Positions 18,768 through 26,837 of a DNA stretch of 43,029 nt are shown here, piece after piece. Origin of the DNA: an uncultured Prevotellaceae bacterium (GTDB lineage: Bacteria; Bacteroidota; Bacteroidia; Bacteroidales; Bacteroidaceae). Positions within the stretch are counted from its first letter, which is position 1. The number at the start of each line of letters is the position of its first letter. The notes beneath the pieces are model-generated. The model was not told the DNA's origin and did not search any database. It was given only the letters and a program-made list of their open reading frames with translations. Made by a program: the position numbers and the translations under genes. The stretch covers positions 1 to 43,029 of the forward strand of contig CADCCB010000022.1 of NCBI GenBank assembly GCA_902799905.1, given 5' to 3'.

Positions 18768-20729
18768 ATGATTTCTGTTGAAGGATTGAAGGTGGAGTTT
18801 GGGGTAAAACCCCTGTTCAGTGATGCCACTTTCGTAATCAATGATAAGGACCGAATAGCCCTGGTGGGCAAGAATGGTGCTGGTAAGTCGACATTGCTGA
18901 AGATACTCTGTGGGATAGAACATCCCACGGCAGGAACGGTGAGTGTGGCGACGGATACTACTATCGGCTACTTGCCTCAGGTGATGGTGCTACAGGATGA
19001 TACCACGGTAAGGCAGGAGGCTCAGAAGGCTTTTGCCGATATTCAGAAAATGGCCGACCGTATTCAACGGATGGAACGGCAACTGAATGAACGTACCGAT
19101 TATGAGAGTGCCGACTATATGGCACTGGTGGAGAAGTTTTCTGCTGAGCACGACCGTTACCAGATGCTGGGTGCCGAGGGTTATGAGGCTGAGATAGAGC
19201 GAACGCTGGTTGGTCTGGGATTCGAGCGCACGGACTTCGAACGTCCTACAAGCGAGTTTTCCGGTGGCTGGCGTATGCGTATTGAATTGGCGAAAATACT
19301 GCTGCGAAGGCCCGATGTGCTGTTGCTCGATGAGCCAACGAACCACTTGGACATCGAGTCTATTCAGTGGCTTGAGCAATTGCTGGCCACATGGAGTGGG
19401 GCAGTGGTGTTGGTGAGCCACGACCGTGCCTTTATCAATAATGTATCAAACCGCACATTGGAAATCTCGTGTGGCAAGGTGATTGACTACCGGGTGAAGT
19501 ACGACGAATATGTGGTGCTGCGTAAGGAGCGTCGTGAGCAGCAGTTGCGGGCCTACGAGAACCAACAGAAGGAGATGGCCGACATCCGTGATTTCGTGGA
19601 GCGTTTCCGCTATAAACCCACCAAGGCCGTGCAGGTGCAGCAGCGTTTGCGGCAACTGGAGAAGATGGAAATCATCGAGGTGGACGAGGTGGACAACTCT
19701 GCCATGCACCTGAAGTTTCCGCCCTGCCTGCGCTCAGGCGACTATCCCGTGATCTGCGACGAGGTGAAGAAGGCCTATCCTCTCACCTCATCCCCCTCAC
19801 CTCAAACCTCTCACTTAGTCTTTGATCATGTGAATCTGACCATCAAGCGTGGTGAGAAAGTGGCCTTCGTGGGTAAGAACGGTGAGGGTAAGTCGACGTT
19901 GGTGAAGTGCATCATGGGCGAGATACCCTTCGAGGGCAACTTGAAGATAGGTCATAATGTACAGATCGGCTATTTTGCCCAGAACCAAGCACAGTTGTTG
20001 GACGAAAGTCTTACTGTGTTTCAGACCATTGACAACGTGGCGCGTGGGGATATACGGCTGCGCATCAACGATATACTCGGTGCCTTTATGTTTGGCGGCG
20101 AGGCTTCAGAAAAACGGGTGAAGGTGCTCAGTGGTGGCGAGCGCAGTCGTCTGGCAATGATTCGCCTGCTGTTGGAGCCCGTGAACCTGCTGATACTCGA
20201 TGAGCCTACGAATCACCTGGACATGCCCTCTAAGGATGTGCTCAAGGAAGCCATCAAGGCTTTCGACGGCACGGCTATTATTGTGAGTCACGACCGTGAG
20301 TTCCTTGATGGTCTGGTGACAAAAGTGTTTGAGTTTGGCGGAGGCAAGGTACGTGAGCATATAGGAGGAATTTATGATTATCTGAGAGAGCATGGGACTA
20401 ATGAGCCCCCTAAGCCCAATATGGTCTCTGATTCCCAGAAATCTCAAAAGGTGGAGCCTCAGGCTCCTGTCTCCAACTCCTATGCCGAACGTAAGGAACA
20501 GCAGAAACGCTTGAAACGGGCAGAGAAAGCCGTTGAGGAGAGCGAGAAGAAAATTGCGAAGATGGAACAGCGTCTGAAGGAATTGGATAGTCTGCTATGC
20601 GACCCCAAGAATGCCTCAGACATGACGCTGGTGACGGAATATACTGACATTAAGCGCGCCCTTGACGAAGAGGTGGAACGCTGGGAACAACTAGAGGAAG
20701 AACTGGAGACAATGAGAAGTGAAGAGTAA
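18768..20729 (+). CDS. ABC-F family ATP-binding protein
   Basis: A 653-residue soluble protein with two ABC domains and no membrane helices. The start at 18768 follows the promoter and gives MISVEGLKVEFG. First domain: Walker A GKNGAGKSTLL, signature SGGWRMRIELAK, Walker B LLLDEPTNHLDI. The linker (LRAYENQQKEMADIRDFVERFRYKPTKA) is the ABC-F P-site motif region. Second domain: GKNGEGKSTLV, LSGGERSRLAMIR, LILDEPTNHLDM. A charged coiled coil forms the C-terminus (about 565-653). ABC-F proteins act on the ribosome (translation factors of the EttA/Uup/YdiF kind) or protect it from antibiotics; which of these is not shown by the sequence. A Ser/Pro/Thr-rich stretch before the second domain (PLTSSPSPQTSH) is encoded by CTCACCTC-type low-complexity DNA and looks like an in-frame insertion. 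Confidence 0.93.
   Translation: MISVEGLKVEFGVKPLFSDATFVINDKDRIALVGKNGAGKSTLLKILCGIEHPTAGTVSVATDTTIGYLPQVMVLQDDTTVRQEAQKAFADIQKMADRIQRMERQLNERTDYESADYMALVEKFSAEHDRYQMLGAEGYEAEIERTLVGLGFERTDFERPTSEFSGGWRMRIELAKILLRRPDVLLLDEPTNHLDIESIQWLEQLLATWSGAVVLVSHDRAFINNVSNRTLEISCGKVIDYRVKYDEYVVLRKERREQQLRAYENQQKEMADIRDFVERFRYKPTKAVQVQQRLRQLEKMEIIEVDEVDNSAMHLKFPPCLRSGDYPVICDEVKKAYPLTSSPSPQTSHLVFDHVNLTIKRGEKVAFVGKNGEGKSTLVKCIMGEIPFEGNLKIGHNVQIGYFAQNQAQLLDESLTVFQTIDNVARGDIRLRINDILGAFMFGGEASEKRVKVLSGGERSRLAMIRLLLEPVNLLILDEPTNHLDMPSKDVLKEAIKAFDGTAIIVSHDREFLDGLVTKVFEFGGGKVREHIGGIYDYLREHGTNEPPKPNMVSDSQKSQKVEPQAPVSNSYAERKEQQKRLKRAEKAVEESEKKIAKMEQRLKELDSLLCDPKNASDMTLVTEYTDIKRALDEEVERWEQLEEELETMRSEE
19776..19819 (+). 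repeat. CTCACCTC-type low-complexity insertion inside the ABC-F gene
   Basis: Pyrimidine-rich sequence with repeated CTCACCT units, the complement of the GAGGTGAG repeats at 836-884. It is in frame and encodes a non-conserved PLTSSPSPQTSH stretch just before the second ABC domain. Confidence 0.6.
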
Positions 20730-20754
20730 ATATTAAAAATTAAACATTATACAA

Positions 20755-22794
20755 ATGAAACTGACTAAGATTTTAACGATGATGGCACTGATAGCCATGA
20801 GTATGGGTGTATCGGCTCAGGAGCCGTTGCGCTCGGGCATTAATTTGGGAGACCTGAACACGACGGTCCGTCCCGCTGATGATTTCTATGAGTACGCCTG
20901 CGGCGGATGGATGAAGAACAATCCGCTACCTGCCGCTTATTCGCGCTATGGCTCCTTTGACCGTCTGGCTGAGGACAACAACAAGCGCATCAACGGCATT
21001 CTTTCTGAACTGCTAACCAATACCTATGAGCAAGGTAGCACAGAGCAGAAACTCTCCGACTTATATAAGTTGGCGATGGACTCAACTCGTCGTCAGCAGG
21101 AAGGTATTCAGCCTGTGATGCCTATTATCAATAAATTGGAGGCTGCCAAGACAATTGACCAGCTTTTTGCAATACAGTTGGAGATGGCTAAGTATGGTGA
21201 TTCGGAGTTCTATTATGCCGGTTTGGGCGCCGACGAGAAGAATGCAACGCAGAATATTCTTAGCGTTTATCAGGGTGGTCTGACGCTGGGCATGAAGGAT
21301 TATTACTTAGAGAACGACCCTGCAACAACTAAGATTCGTGAAGAGTATAAGAATCACATTGTCAGGATGTTCCAGAAGTTTGGTTTTAGTAAAAGTGCTG
21401 CCAATAAGAAGATGAAGAATATCTTTGCTGTGGAGTTGGCTTTGGCCAAAGTGTCGAAGAGTCGGACTGAGATGCGCGACCCGCAGGCTAACTATAACAA
21501 GATGACGCTTCTGGAGTTCAACAGCAAGTATCCTCACCTGAAACTGGAGCAGGTCATGAACGCTCAGGGACTGCAGAGTCAGTATATGCAGGAATTGGTA
21601 GTCGGACAACCAGCCTTCATGGAGGGTGCAGACAAGTTGGTGGCCACGATGACCCCAGCCCAGTATCGCGACGTGATGGAGTGGGGAGTAATCCTCGGTT
21701 CCGCAGGCTACCTGAACGATGAGGTTCGCGAGGCCAATTTCGAATTCTTTGGTAAGGTGTTATCGGGCCGTAAGGAGGATCACCCAGCCTGGCGTCGTGC
21801 CACCAATCAAGTTGAGCGTTTCATGGGTCAGGCTCTGGGTAAGATGTATGTGGAGAAGTACTTTCCCGCTGCTGCCAAGGAACGTATGCTGCGTTTGGTG
21901 AAGAACCTGCAGATAGCATTGGGTGAGCGTATTGCCGCCCAGGACTGGATGACTGACTCTACGAAGGTGAATGCACTGCTGAAACTCAATACTTTCTATG
22001 TGAAAGTGGGCTATCCCGACAAGTGGATTGATATGACGAAACTGAGCGTAGATCCCACGAAGTCTTATTTCGAGAATGCGCTGGCATGTCAGAAGTTTTG
22101 GAACGACTACGGCATCGAGCACCGTGCTGGAAAACCTGTTGACAATGAAGACTGGCACATGACACCTCAGACGGTAAATGCCTACTATAACCCCACCACC
22201 AATGAGATATGCTTCCCCGCAGGTATCCTGCAGGTGCCCTTCTTTGATATGACTGCCGACGATGCCTTCAACTATGGTGCCATTGGTGTGGTGATTGGTC
22301 ATGAGATGACCCATGGTTTCGATGATCAGGGCCGTCAGTTTGATAAGGATGGTAATATGCACGATTGGTGGGCTGCCAGCGATGGTGAGCAGTTCAAGGA
22401 GCGTACCGATAAGTATGCCGATTTCTTCTCTGCCATCAAGGTACTTCCCGACTTGAATGCCAACGGACGCCTGACGCTCGGTGAGAACCTGGCCGACCAC
22501 GGCGGTCTGCAGGTTGCTTATGCTGCTTATAAGAATGCAACGAAAAACAATCCGCTGCCCGTGATTGACGGCCTGACTGCCGATCAGCGCTTCTTCTTGG
22601 CATACGCCGGCGTGTGGGCAGGCAACATTACAGAGGCAGAGATACGTAACCGCACAAAGAGCGATCCTCATTCATTGGGCCGATGGCGTGTGAATGGCGC
22701 CCTTCCTCATATTGACATGTGGTACGAGGCTTTCGGTGTGAAGCCGGGTGACAAAATGTTTATCCCCAAGGAACAGCGTCTCCCTCTCTGGTAG
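20755..22794 (+). CDS. M13 family metallopeptidase (PepO/neprilysin type)
   Basis: A 679-residue secreted zinc endopeptidase. Signal peptide of about 21 residues (LTMMALIAMSMGVSAQ). The mature N-terminus (PADDFYEYACGGWMKNNPLPAAYSRYGSFDRL) is the M13 hallmark. The active site is complete: HEMTH at 516-520 with catalytic Glu517, and ENLAD with third zinc ligand Glu577, preceded by NAYYNPTTNEICFPAGILQ. The C-terminus FIPKEQRLPLW resembles the conserved CxVW end without the cysteine. It would cleave peptides in the periplasm or at the outer membrane. The gene begins 25 bases after the ABC-F gene across an AT-rich low-complexity spacer and has no promoter of its own that I can see, so read-through is likely. 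Confidence 0.95.
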   Translation: MKLTKILTMMALIAMSMGVSAQEPLRSGINLGDLNTTVRPADDFYEYACGGWMKNNPLPAAYSRYGSFDRLAEDNNKRINGILSELLTNTYEQGSTEQKLSDLYKLAMDSTRRQQEGIQPVMPIINKLEAAKTIDQLFAIQLEMAKYGDSEFYYAGLGADEKNATQNILSVYQGGLTLGMKDYYLENDPATTKIREEYKNHIVRMFQKFGFSKSAANKKMKNIFAVELALAKVSKSRTEMRDPQANYNKMTLLEFNSKYPHLKLEQVMNAQGLQSQYMQELVVGQPAFMEGADKLVATMTPAQYRDVMEWGVILGSAGYLNDEVREANFEFFGKVLSGRKEDHPAWRRATNQVERFMGQALGKMYVEKYFPAAAKERMLRLVKNLQIALGERIAAQDWMTDSTKVNALLKLNTFYVKVGYPDKWIDMTKLSVDPTKSYFENALACQKFWNDYGIEHRAGKPVDNEDWHMTPQTVNAYYNPTTNEICFPAGILQVPFFDMTADDAFNYGAIGVVIGHEMTHGFDDQGRQFDKDGNMHDWWAASDGEQFKERTDKYADFFSAIKVLPDLNANGRLTLGENLADHGGLQVAYAAYKNATKNNPLPVIDGLTADQRFFLAYAGVWAGNITEAEIRNRTKSDPHSLGRWRVNGALPHIDMWYEAFGVKPGDKMFIPKEQRLPLW

Positions 22795-22820
22795 TTTTTG
22801 GTAAACTTTTCTCCTGATAA

Positions 22821-22852
22821 TTTGCAAATATCATCAATGTTTCGTATCTTTG
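22821..22852 (+). promoter_or_regulatory. Promoter of the kinase-AAA-FHA-phosphatase cassette
   Basis: TTTG at 22821-22824 and TATCTTTG at 22845-22852, 20 bases apart, 31 bases before the ATG at 22884. No comparable promoter appears before the later genes of the cassette, so all five and probably metA depend on it. Confidence 0.85.
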
Positions 22853-22883
22853 CACGTGATTAGGAAGAGAAAACCATAACGGA

Positions 22884-23807
22884 ATGACAGAAAATAACAA
22901 CCAACAACTCGAACAGATGGGCAGGGCAGCCGAACTGCACCGCGAAGAGGGGCAGACGGTGACACGCATGCAGTCGCAGACGCAGATCCGTACGACGGCA
23001 GGTGTGACGTGCCCGGAATGCGGCGCGGAAAACGACGCTGAGGCACAATATTGTGCATCGTGCGGTGCGTGGCTGGGACGGCAGACTTGTCCTTTCTGCA
23101 ACAACCCTACAGATCAGGATGCCGACTACTGTGAGTCCTGTCATCGCTACATTAGGCAAGACGTGTGCTCGTTTTGTGGTGCCCGCATGAGTGCGAACGA
23201 CACGTTCTGCCCTGAGTGCGGACAACCCCGGAGCGGCATCAAGTGTCCCGTGTGCAACACGATGAACGAGTTCTCGTTTTGCAAGCAGTGCGGACAGCCT
23301 CTCACGTCAGAGGCCAAGGCCATGCGGGAACGTATGATGCAAATGCCCGAATACCAGGAACTGCGCCTACTGGCCAGGGAATATGAAGATCTGCAGTCGC
23401 AGTTGCCCTTTACGTCGGAACAGGACCGTCAGCGCGATGCGGCCTCGCAGGAACTGAGGAAACGTATATTGACGCTGTTGGCTGAGGACGAGGGTGTGAA
23501 GGACTTTGTGGCTCCACCGCCCACGCGCCGACGCTGCTCGATAGAGGAACTGAATCAGCGCAAGCAGCAGAAGTTGGAACGGCTGTCGCAGATACTCGAC
23601 AAACTGACGGCACCGCCTATGGCATCGGCTGTGAAGGTGCGCAACTTTGCTATGGCTCAGAAACCGGCTGGTGTGCGCTTGGCCTGGCAATGCAACTACA
23701 AGCATGCGCTACACTCCAGTCCCTGTGGATGCGCCAAGCCGCAACTTGGCGGCAAATGGATGGTGCTGGGACATCACTCTAACAAAGAAATAAGAGACGA
23801 TAAATAA
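22884..23807 (+). CDS. Four-zinc-ribbon protein, first gene of the signalling cassette
   Basis: A 307-residue soluble protein. After a polar N-terminus of about 40 residues come four consecutive CxxC...CxxC zinc ribbons: Cys43/46 with 57/60, 69/72 with 83/86, 95/98 with 109/112 and 121/124 with 133/136 (DZANK/double zinc ribbon pattern). Then comes a charged helical region with coiled-coil character (about 140-250), and a C-terminal segment WQCNYKHALHSSPCGCAKPQLGGKW with more Cys/His that could bind metal. Such ribbons usually mediate protein-protein contact. Its stop codon TAA is immediately followed by the kinase ATG. Similar ribbons start the AAA and FHA proteins of the cassette, suggesting a shared assembly role. 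No enzymatic function can be assigned. Confidence 0.8.
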   Translation: MTENNNQQLEQMGRAAELHREEGQTVTRMQSQTQIRTTAGVTCPECGAENDAEAQYCASCGAWLGRQTCPFCNNPTDQDADYCESCHRYIRQDVCSFCGARMSANDTFCPECGQPRSGIKCPVCNTMNEFSFCKQCGQPLTSEAKAMRERMMQMPEYQELRLLAREYEDLQSQLPFTSEQDRQRDAASQELRKRILTLLAEDEGVKDFVAPPPTRRRCSIEELNQRKQQKLERLSQILDKLTAPPMASAVKVRNFAMAQKPAGVRLAWQCNYKHALHSSPCGCAKPQLGGKWMVLGHHSNKEIRDDK

Positions 23808-26800
23808 ATGGCAGACATTGATTACGAGAAGACCAACGTGCTGGGGCGTGAGGGCGTCATGGGCAATGCTGCCGCTGACGGCTCCAACGACCGTACGCTG
23901 ATACCTAACTCGCCTTTGGGCTCGTCGCCCCAGATGGCTGACATGCCAACGGTGCCTGTAGAACGCACATTGCGCCCAGATGCTGGGAGCAGTCAGACGG
24001 ACGACGTGCTTGCCAGTTTGGCCGGCAAGAGAGTGTTCAGCCTGAAAGGTGACGACTATGTGGAGAAGGTCTGCCTGAGCGATAGTTCGGGCGAGGGTCA
24101 GGTGTTCCTAGTGGAGCGTGGCGGGCTGGAATATGTATTGAAAGTCTATTACCCCAACTTTGATGTCAACAGGAAGTTGATGCAGGTGGTCCGTTCGTTC
24201 GACTTTGAGATGGTGGTAAAGGTGTTCGACTTCGGACGTACCTACGTGGAGGGAGTCAGCCGGTACTACGAACTGATGGAGTATCTGCGCGGCGGTACCA
24301 TGAAGGACATCAAACTGAACGGCGACTTCAACCGCTTCCGTCGGTTGGCCCTTCAGGCTGCCGGTGCACTGGCCTATTGCCATCAGAACCATCTGCTGCA
24401 TAAGGACGTGAAGCCCACCAACTACTTCTTCCGTGACAAGGAACAGCAGCAGTTGGTGCTTGGCGACTTCGGCATCTCTGCCATTCAGGAGGGTGAGGGT
24501 GAATCGTTCCGTACGACACAGGCACGAACCCCCATCTATGCTGCTCCGGAGATGTATACCGACGTGATCGATGGTGAGGTGGAGATTACCTATGCTTCCG
24601 ACTTCTATTCTTTGGGCATCACGCTGTTTGCCCTTTGGCTGGGTGAGAATCCAATGAGTTCCAACGAGCGCACCATGATGCGACAGAAGAGTGAAGGTCG
24701 TCTTCCCCGACTGGTGGAACTGCCCGAACAGGTGAAGCGTCTCGTGCAAGGCCTCACGGCGGTAAATCAGCAGAACCGCTGGGGCTACGATGAGGTGGAA
24801 CGATGGTTCAAGGGCGAGAATGTCGATGTGGATATCTCGTCGCCATTCCTGCGCTATAAGAGTTTTATCGTTGATCCTGAGCGCAACCTCATAGCCGCCA
24901 ATGTCAGTGAACTGGTGCCTATGCTGCTGGCTAACCCTTCGCTGGCAATGAACTATCTGTACAACGGACGCATTGTGCAATGGCTGGAGGCTAGCGGTAA
25001 CGTGAAGTTGGCAAGCATCATCAAGGATTTGGTGACAAACCGCTATCCGGCTGACCAGAAGGCTGGTCTGATGGCTGCCTGTTATGCTATGGAACCGTCG
25101 CTGCCATATACTGATGTGCAGGGTGCGGAATGCGACAATGTGCATGCTGTGTCGTTGTCGTTGCTCAGTTATCCCGAGAAATATGCTATCCTGCTGAAGA
25201 ATCCCAACGACCCGCTCTTCCTCTGGATGGAGTGTCGGTTGAAATGCGATGTGGAGCGTCTGCGCTCCTATTTTGCAGAAGATAACGACGGGCGTATCGG
25301 CGTTCTGAGAATCATTTACGAAATTGATCGTGACGTGTCGTTCCTCTCTCGCTTCCCTTCGGCTTCGCTGTCAGAGATTGTTCATTCCTACGGTTATTGT
25401 GAGGTGAGCGAAGATGACTGGCGTGCGCTGTGTGACGGACGCCTGCTGTCGTGGTTGTATTCACATGAAGACGTGACAGTCTGCGAGGCATTGCGTATCA
25501 TGACCAATGGTCAGGCTCCGTCACGCTCCTTGGGCTATAAGGTGCTCTATAATATGGACCGCTCCGTAGGCTATGACCTGCGGGAGGCTGTCACGCCGGA
25601 AAGCATCGGACAGATGCTGGCAGATGATCTCGTCAGGGAACAGAACACTTCCGGTCAGGAACTGACGGAGAGCATGAAGGACTATACGGATGCCGACGGA
25701 CGGTTCGCCTATTATGCTGAGTTGCATGGATGGACGGACCTGCTGGCTTTGGCACGGCAATGCTTCGACCTCAAATCGGAGGAGAACCACGAACGCCTGG
25801 GAGCCTACGATCTGCGTACCGCCCTTTATCGCTTCACTCGCATTCTGGGTGTCGTCCCAACCTATCTGCTTCCGGGAGGCGTACAACTTGCTGATGGGCG
25901 CAGTCTGGATCAGAAACTCTTGCCAGCCATCAAGTCGGAGATCCGCAACGGTGGTTTCCTACAATGGATGTCTGTCTTCTATCACGAAGACCCGACCCAC
26001 GACTTCAGTGAGGAGTACAGTTATGAGCGCGAACTGGAGCAGTGGGTGTTGGATCTGGGCAAACTGGACCCGCAGCAGATATACTTTAAGCGATACACGA
26101 AAGCCAGTGAGGACGCAAAGGAAAGGGTGAGAGACGTGCGCCGGTTGTGGAAGACGAATATTATGAAGGAGCGCATGTGGAAGTACGTCTTCCTGGGATG
26201 TGCAGCCGCATGGATAGTGGCAGTGTTTGTGCTTGGACTTGACGACCGCTCCTATCTCTTCGACCATCACATCATGACGATGATTCTGCCTCTGGGAGGA
26301 ATGTCGGGCATCATTGTAGCCGTGAGGGCTTATTTCAAGGGCTATGGTGCTTTCATCTCGATGCTCTTCGGAGCAGTGGGTGTGGCTTCGTCACTGATAC
26401 CGTATTATATCCTCAGATACGTGGATGGCAACTACCCGGATTTCTTCCAATATGTAGTGGCCTTGCTGAGTGTTGTCTATATCATCATCGCCTTGCTGAC
26501 CGATTTCAGTAAAGATCAGCATACGGACACGAAGTTCATAGAGAATGTCCTGAACACTCAGGACATACGGTCTACTTTGATCGATCCTCTCTACTATACA
26601 TTCAAGACACGTTCTCAGAGGTATAAAGCCTCAAACTTCGGACTGCTTGACGAGGTGGCAGACCATACGCACTCCCTGTCAGGCGAGACGATCATCCATT
26701 ATATCCTCTGGACACTGACAGCCATTGTCCTCATTGCCGAACTTTGTCTGTTCAGTCCGAAGGTGGTGGGATGGAAGTCATCCAAGCAGGCTCCTGCTGA

Positions 26801-26837
26801 GACCATAACTATTCAAGAACAAGGAGACGTAGAATGA
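23808..26837 (+). CDS. Membrane-bound Ser/Thr protein kinase with large C-terminal region
   Basis: A 1009-residue protein. Residues 1-75 are disordered and contain three similar Thr motifs: YEKTNVLG (Thr9), NDRTLIPN (Thr30) and VERTLRPD (Thr54), candidate autophosphorylation and FHA-binding sites. The Hanks-type kinase domain spans about 80-340: a Gly-loop-like SGEGQVFLV, VLK with Lys112, catalytic loop HKDVKPTN (Asp200, Asn205), DFG at 220-222, activation segment with Thr/Ser, APE at 246-248. HKD replaces HRD, so it is a non-RD kinase. A helical region of about 440 residues without recognised family follows, then five hydrophobic helices from about 785 to the C-terminus (for example YVFLGCAAAWIVAVFVLGL, YVVALLSVVYIIIALL), anchoring it in the membrane with the kinase in the cytoplasm. 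It overlaps the AAA gene by 4 bases (ATGA). Confidence 0.9.
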   Translation: MADIDYEKTNVLGREGVMGNAAADGSNDRTLIPNSPLGSSPQMADMPTVPVERTLRPDAGSSQTDDVLASLAGKRVFSLKGDDYVEKVCLSDSSGEGQVFLVERGGLEYVLKVYYPNFDVNRKLMQVVRSFDFEMVVKVFDFGRTYVEGVSRYYELMEYLRGGTMKDIKLNGDFNRFRRLALQAAGALAYCHQNHLLHKDVKPTNYFFRDKEQQQLVLGDFGISAIQEGEGESFRTTQARTPIYAAPEMYTDVIDGEVEITYASDFYSLGITLFALWLGENPMSSNERTMMRQKSEGRLPRLVELPEQVKRLVQGLTAVNQQNRWGYDEVERWFKGENVDVDISSPFLRYKSFIVDPERNLIAANVSELVPMLLANPSLAMNYLYNGRIVQWLEASGNVKLASIIKDLVTNRYPADQKAGLMAACYAMEPSLPYTDVQGAECDNVHAVSLSLLSYPEKYAILLKNPNDPLFLWMECRLKCDVERLRSYFAEDNDGRIGVLRIIYEIDRDVSFLSRFPSASLSEIVHSYGYCEVSEDDWRALCDGRLLSWLYSHEDVTVCEALRIMTNGQAPSRSLGYKVLYNMDRSVGYDLREAVTPESIGQMLADDLVREQNTSGQELTESMKDYTDADGRFAYYAELHGWTDLLALARQCFDLKSEENHERLGAYDLRTALYRFTRILGVVPTYLLPGGVQLADGRSLDQKLLPAIKSEIRNGGFLQWMSVFYHEDPTHDFSEEYSYERELEQWVLDLGKLDPQQIYFKRYTKASEDAKERVRDVRRLWKTNIMKERMWKYVFLGCAAAWIVAVFVLGLDDRSYLFDHHIMTMILPLGGMSGIIVAVRAYFKGYGAFISMLFGAVGVASSLIPYYILRYVDGNYPDFFQYVVALLSVVYIIIALLTDFSKDQHTDTKFIENVLNTQDIRSTLIDPLYYTFKTRSQRYKASNFGLLDEVADHTHSLSGETIIHYILWTLTAIVLIAELCLFSPKVVGWKSSKQAPAETITIQEQGDVE

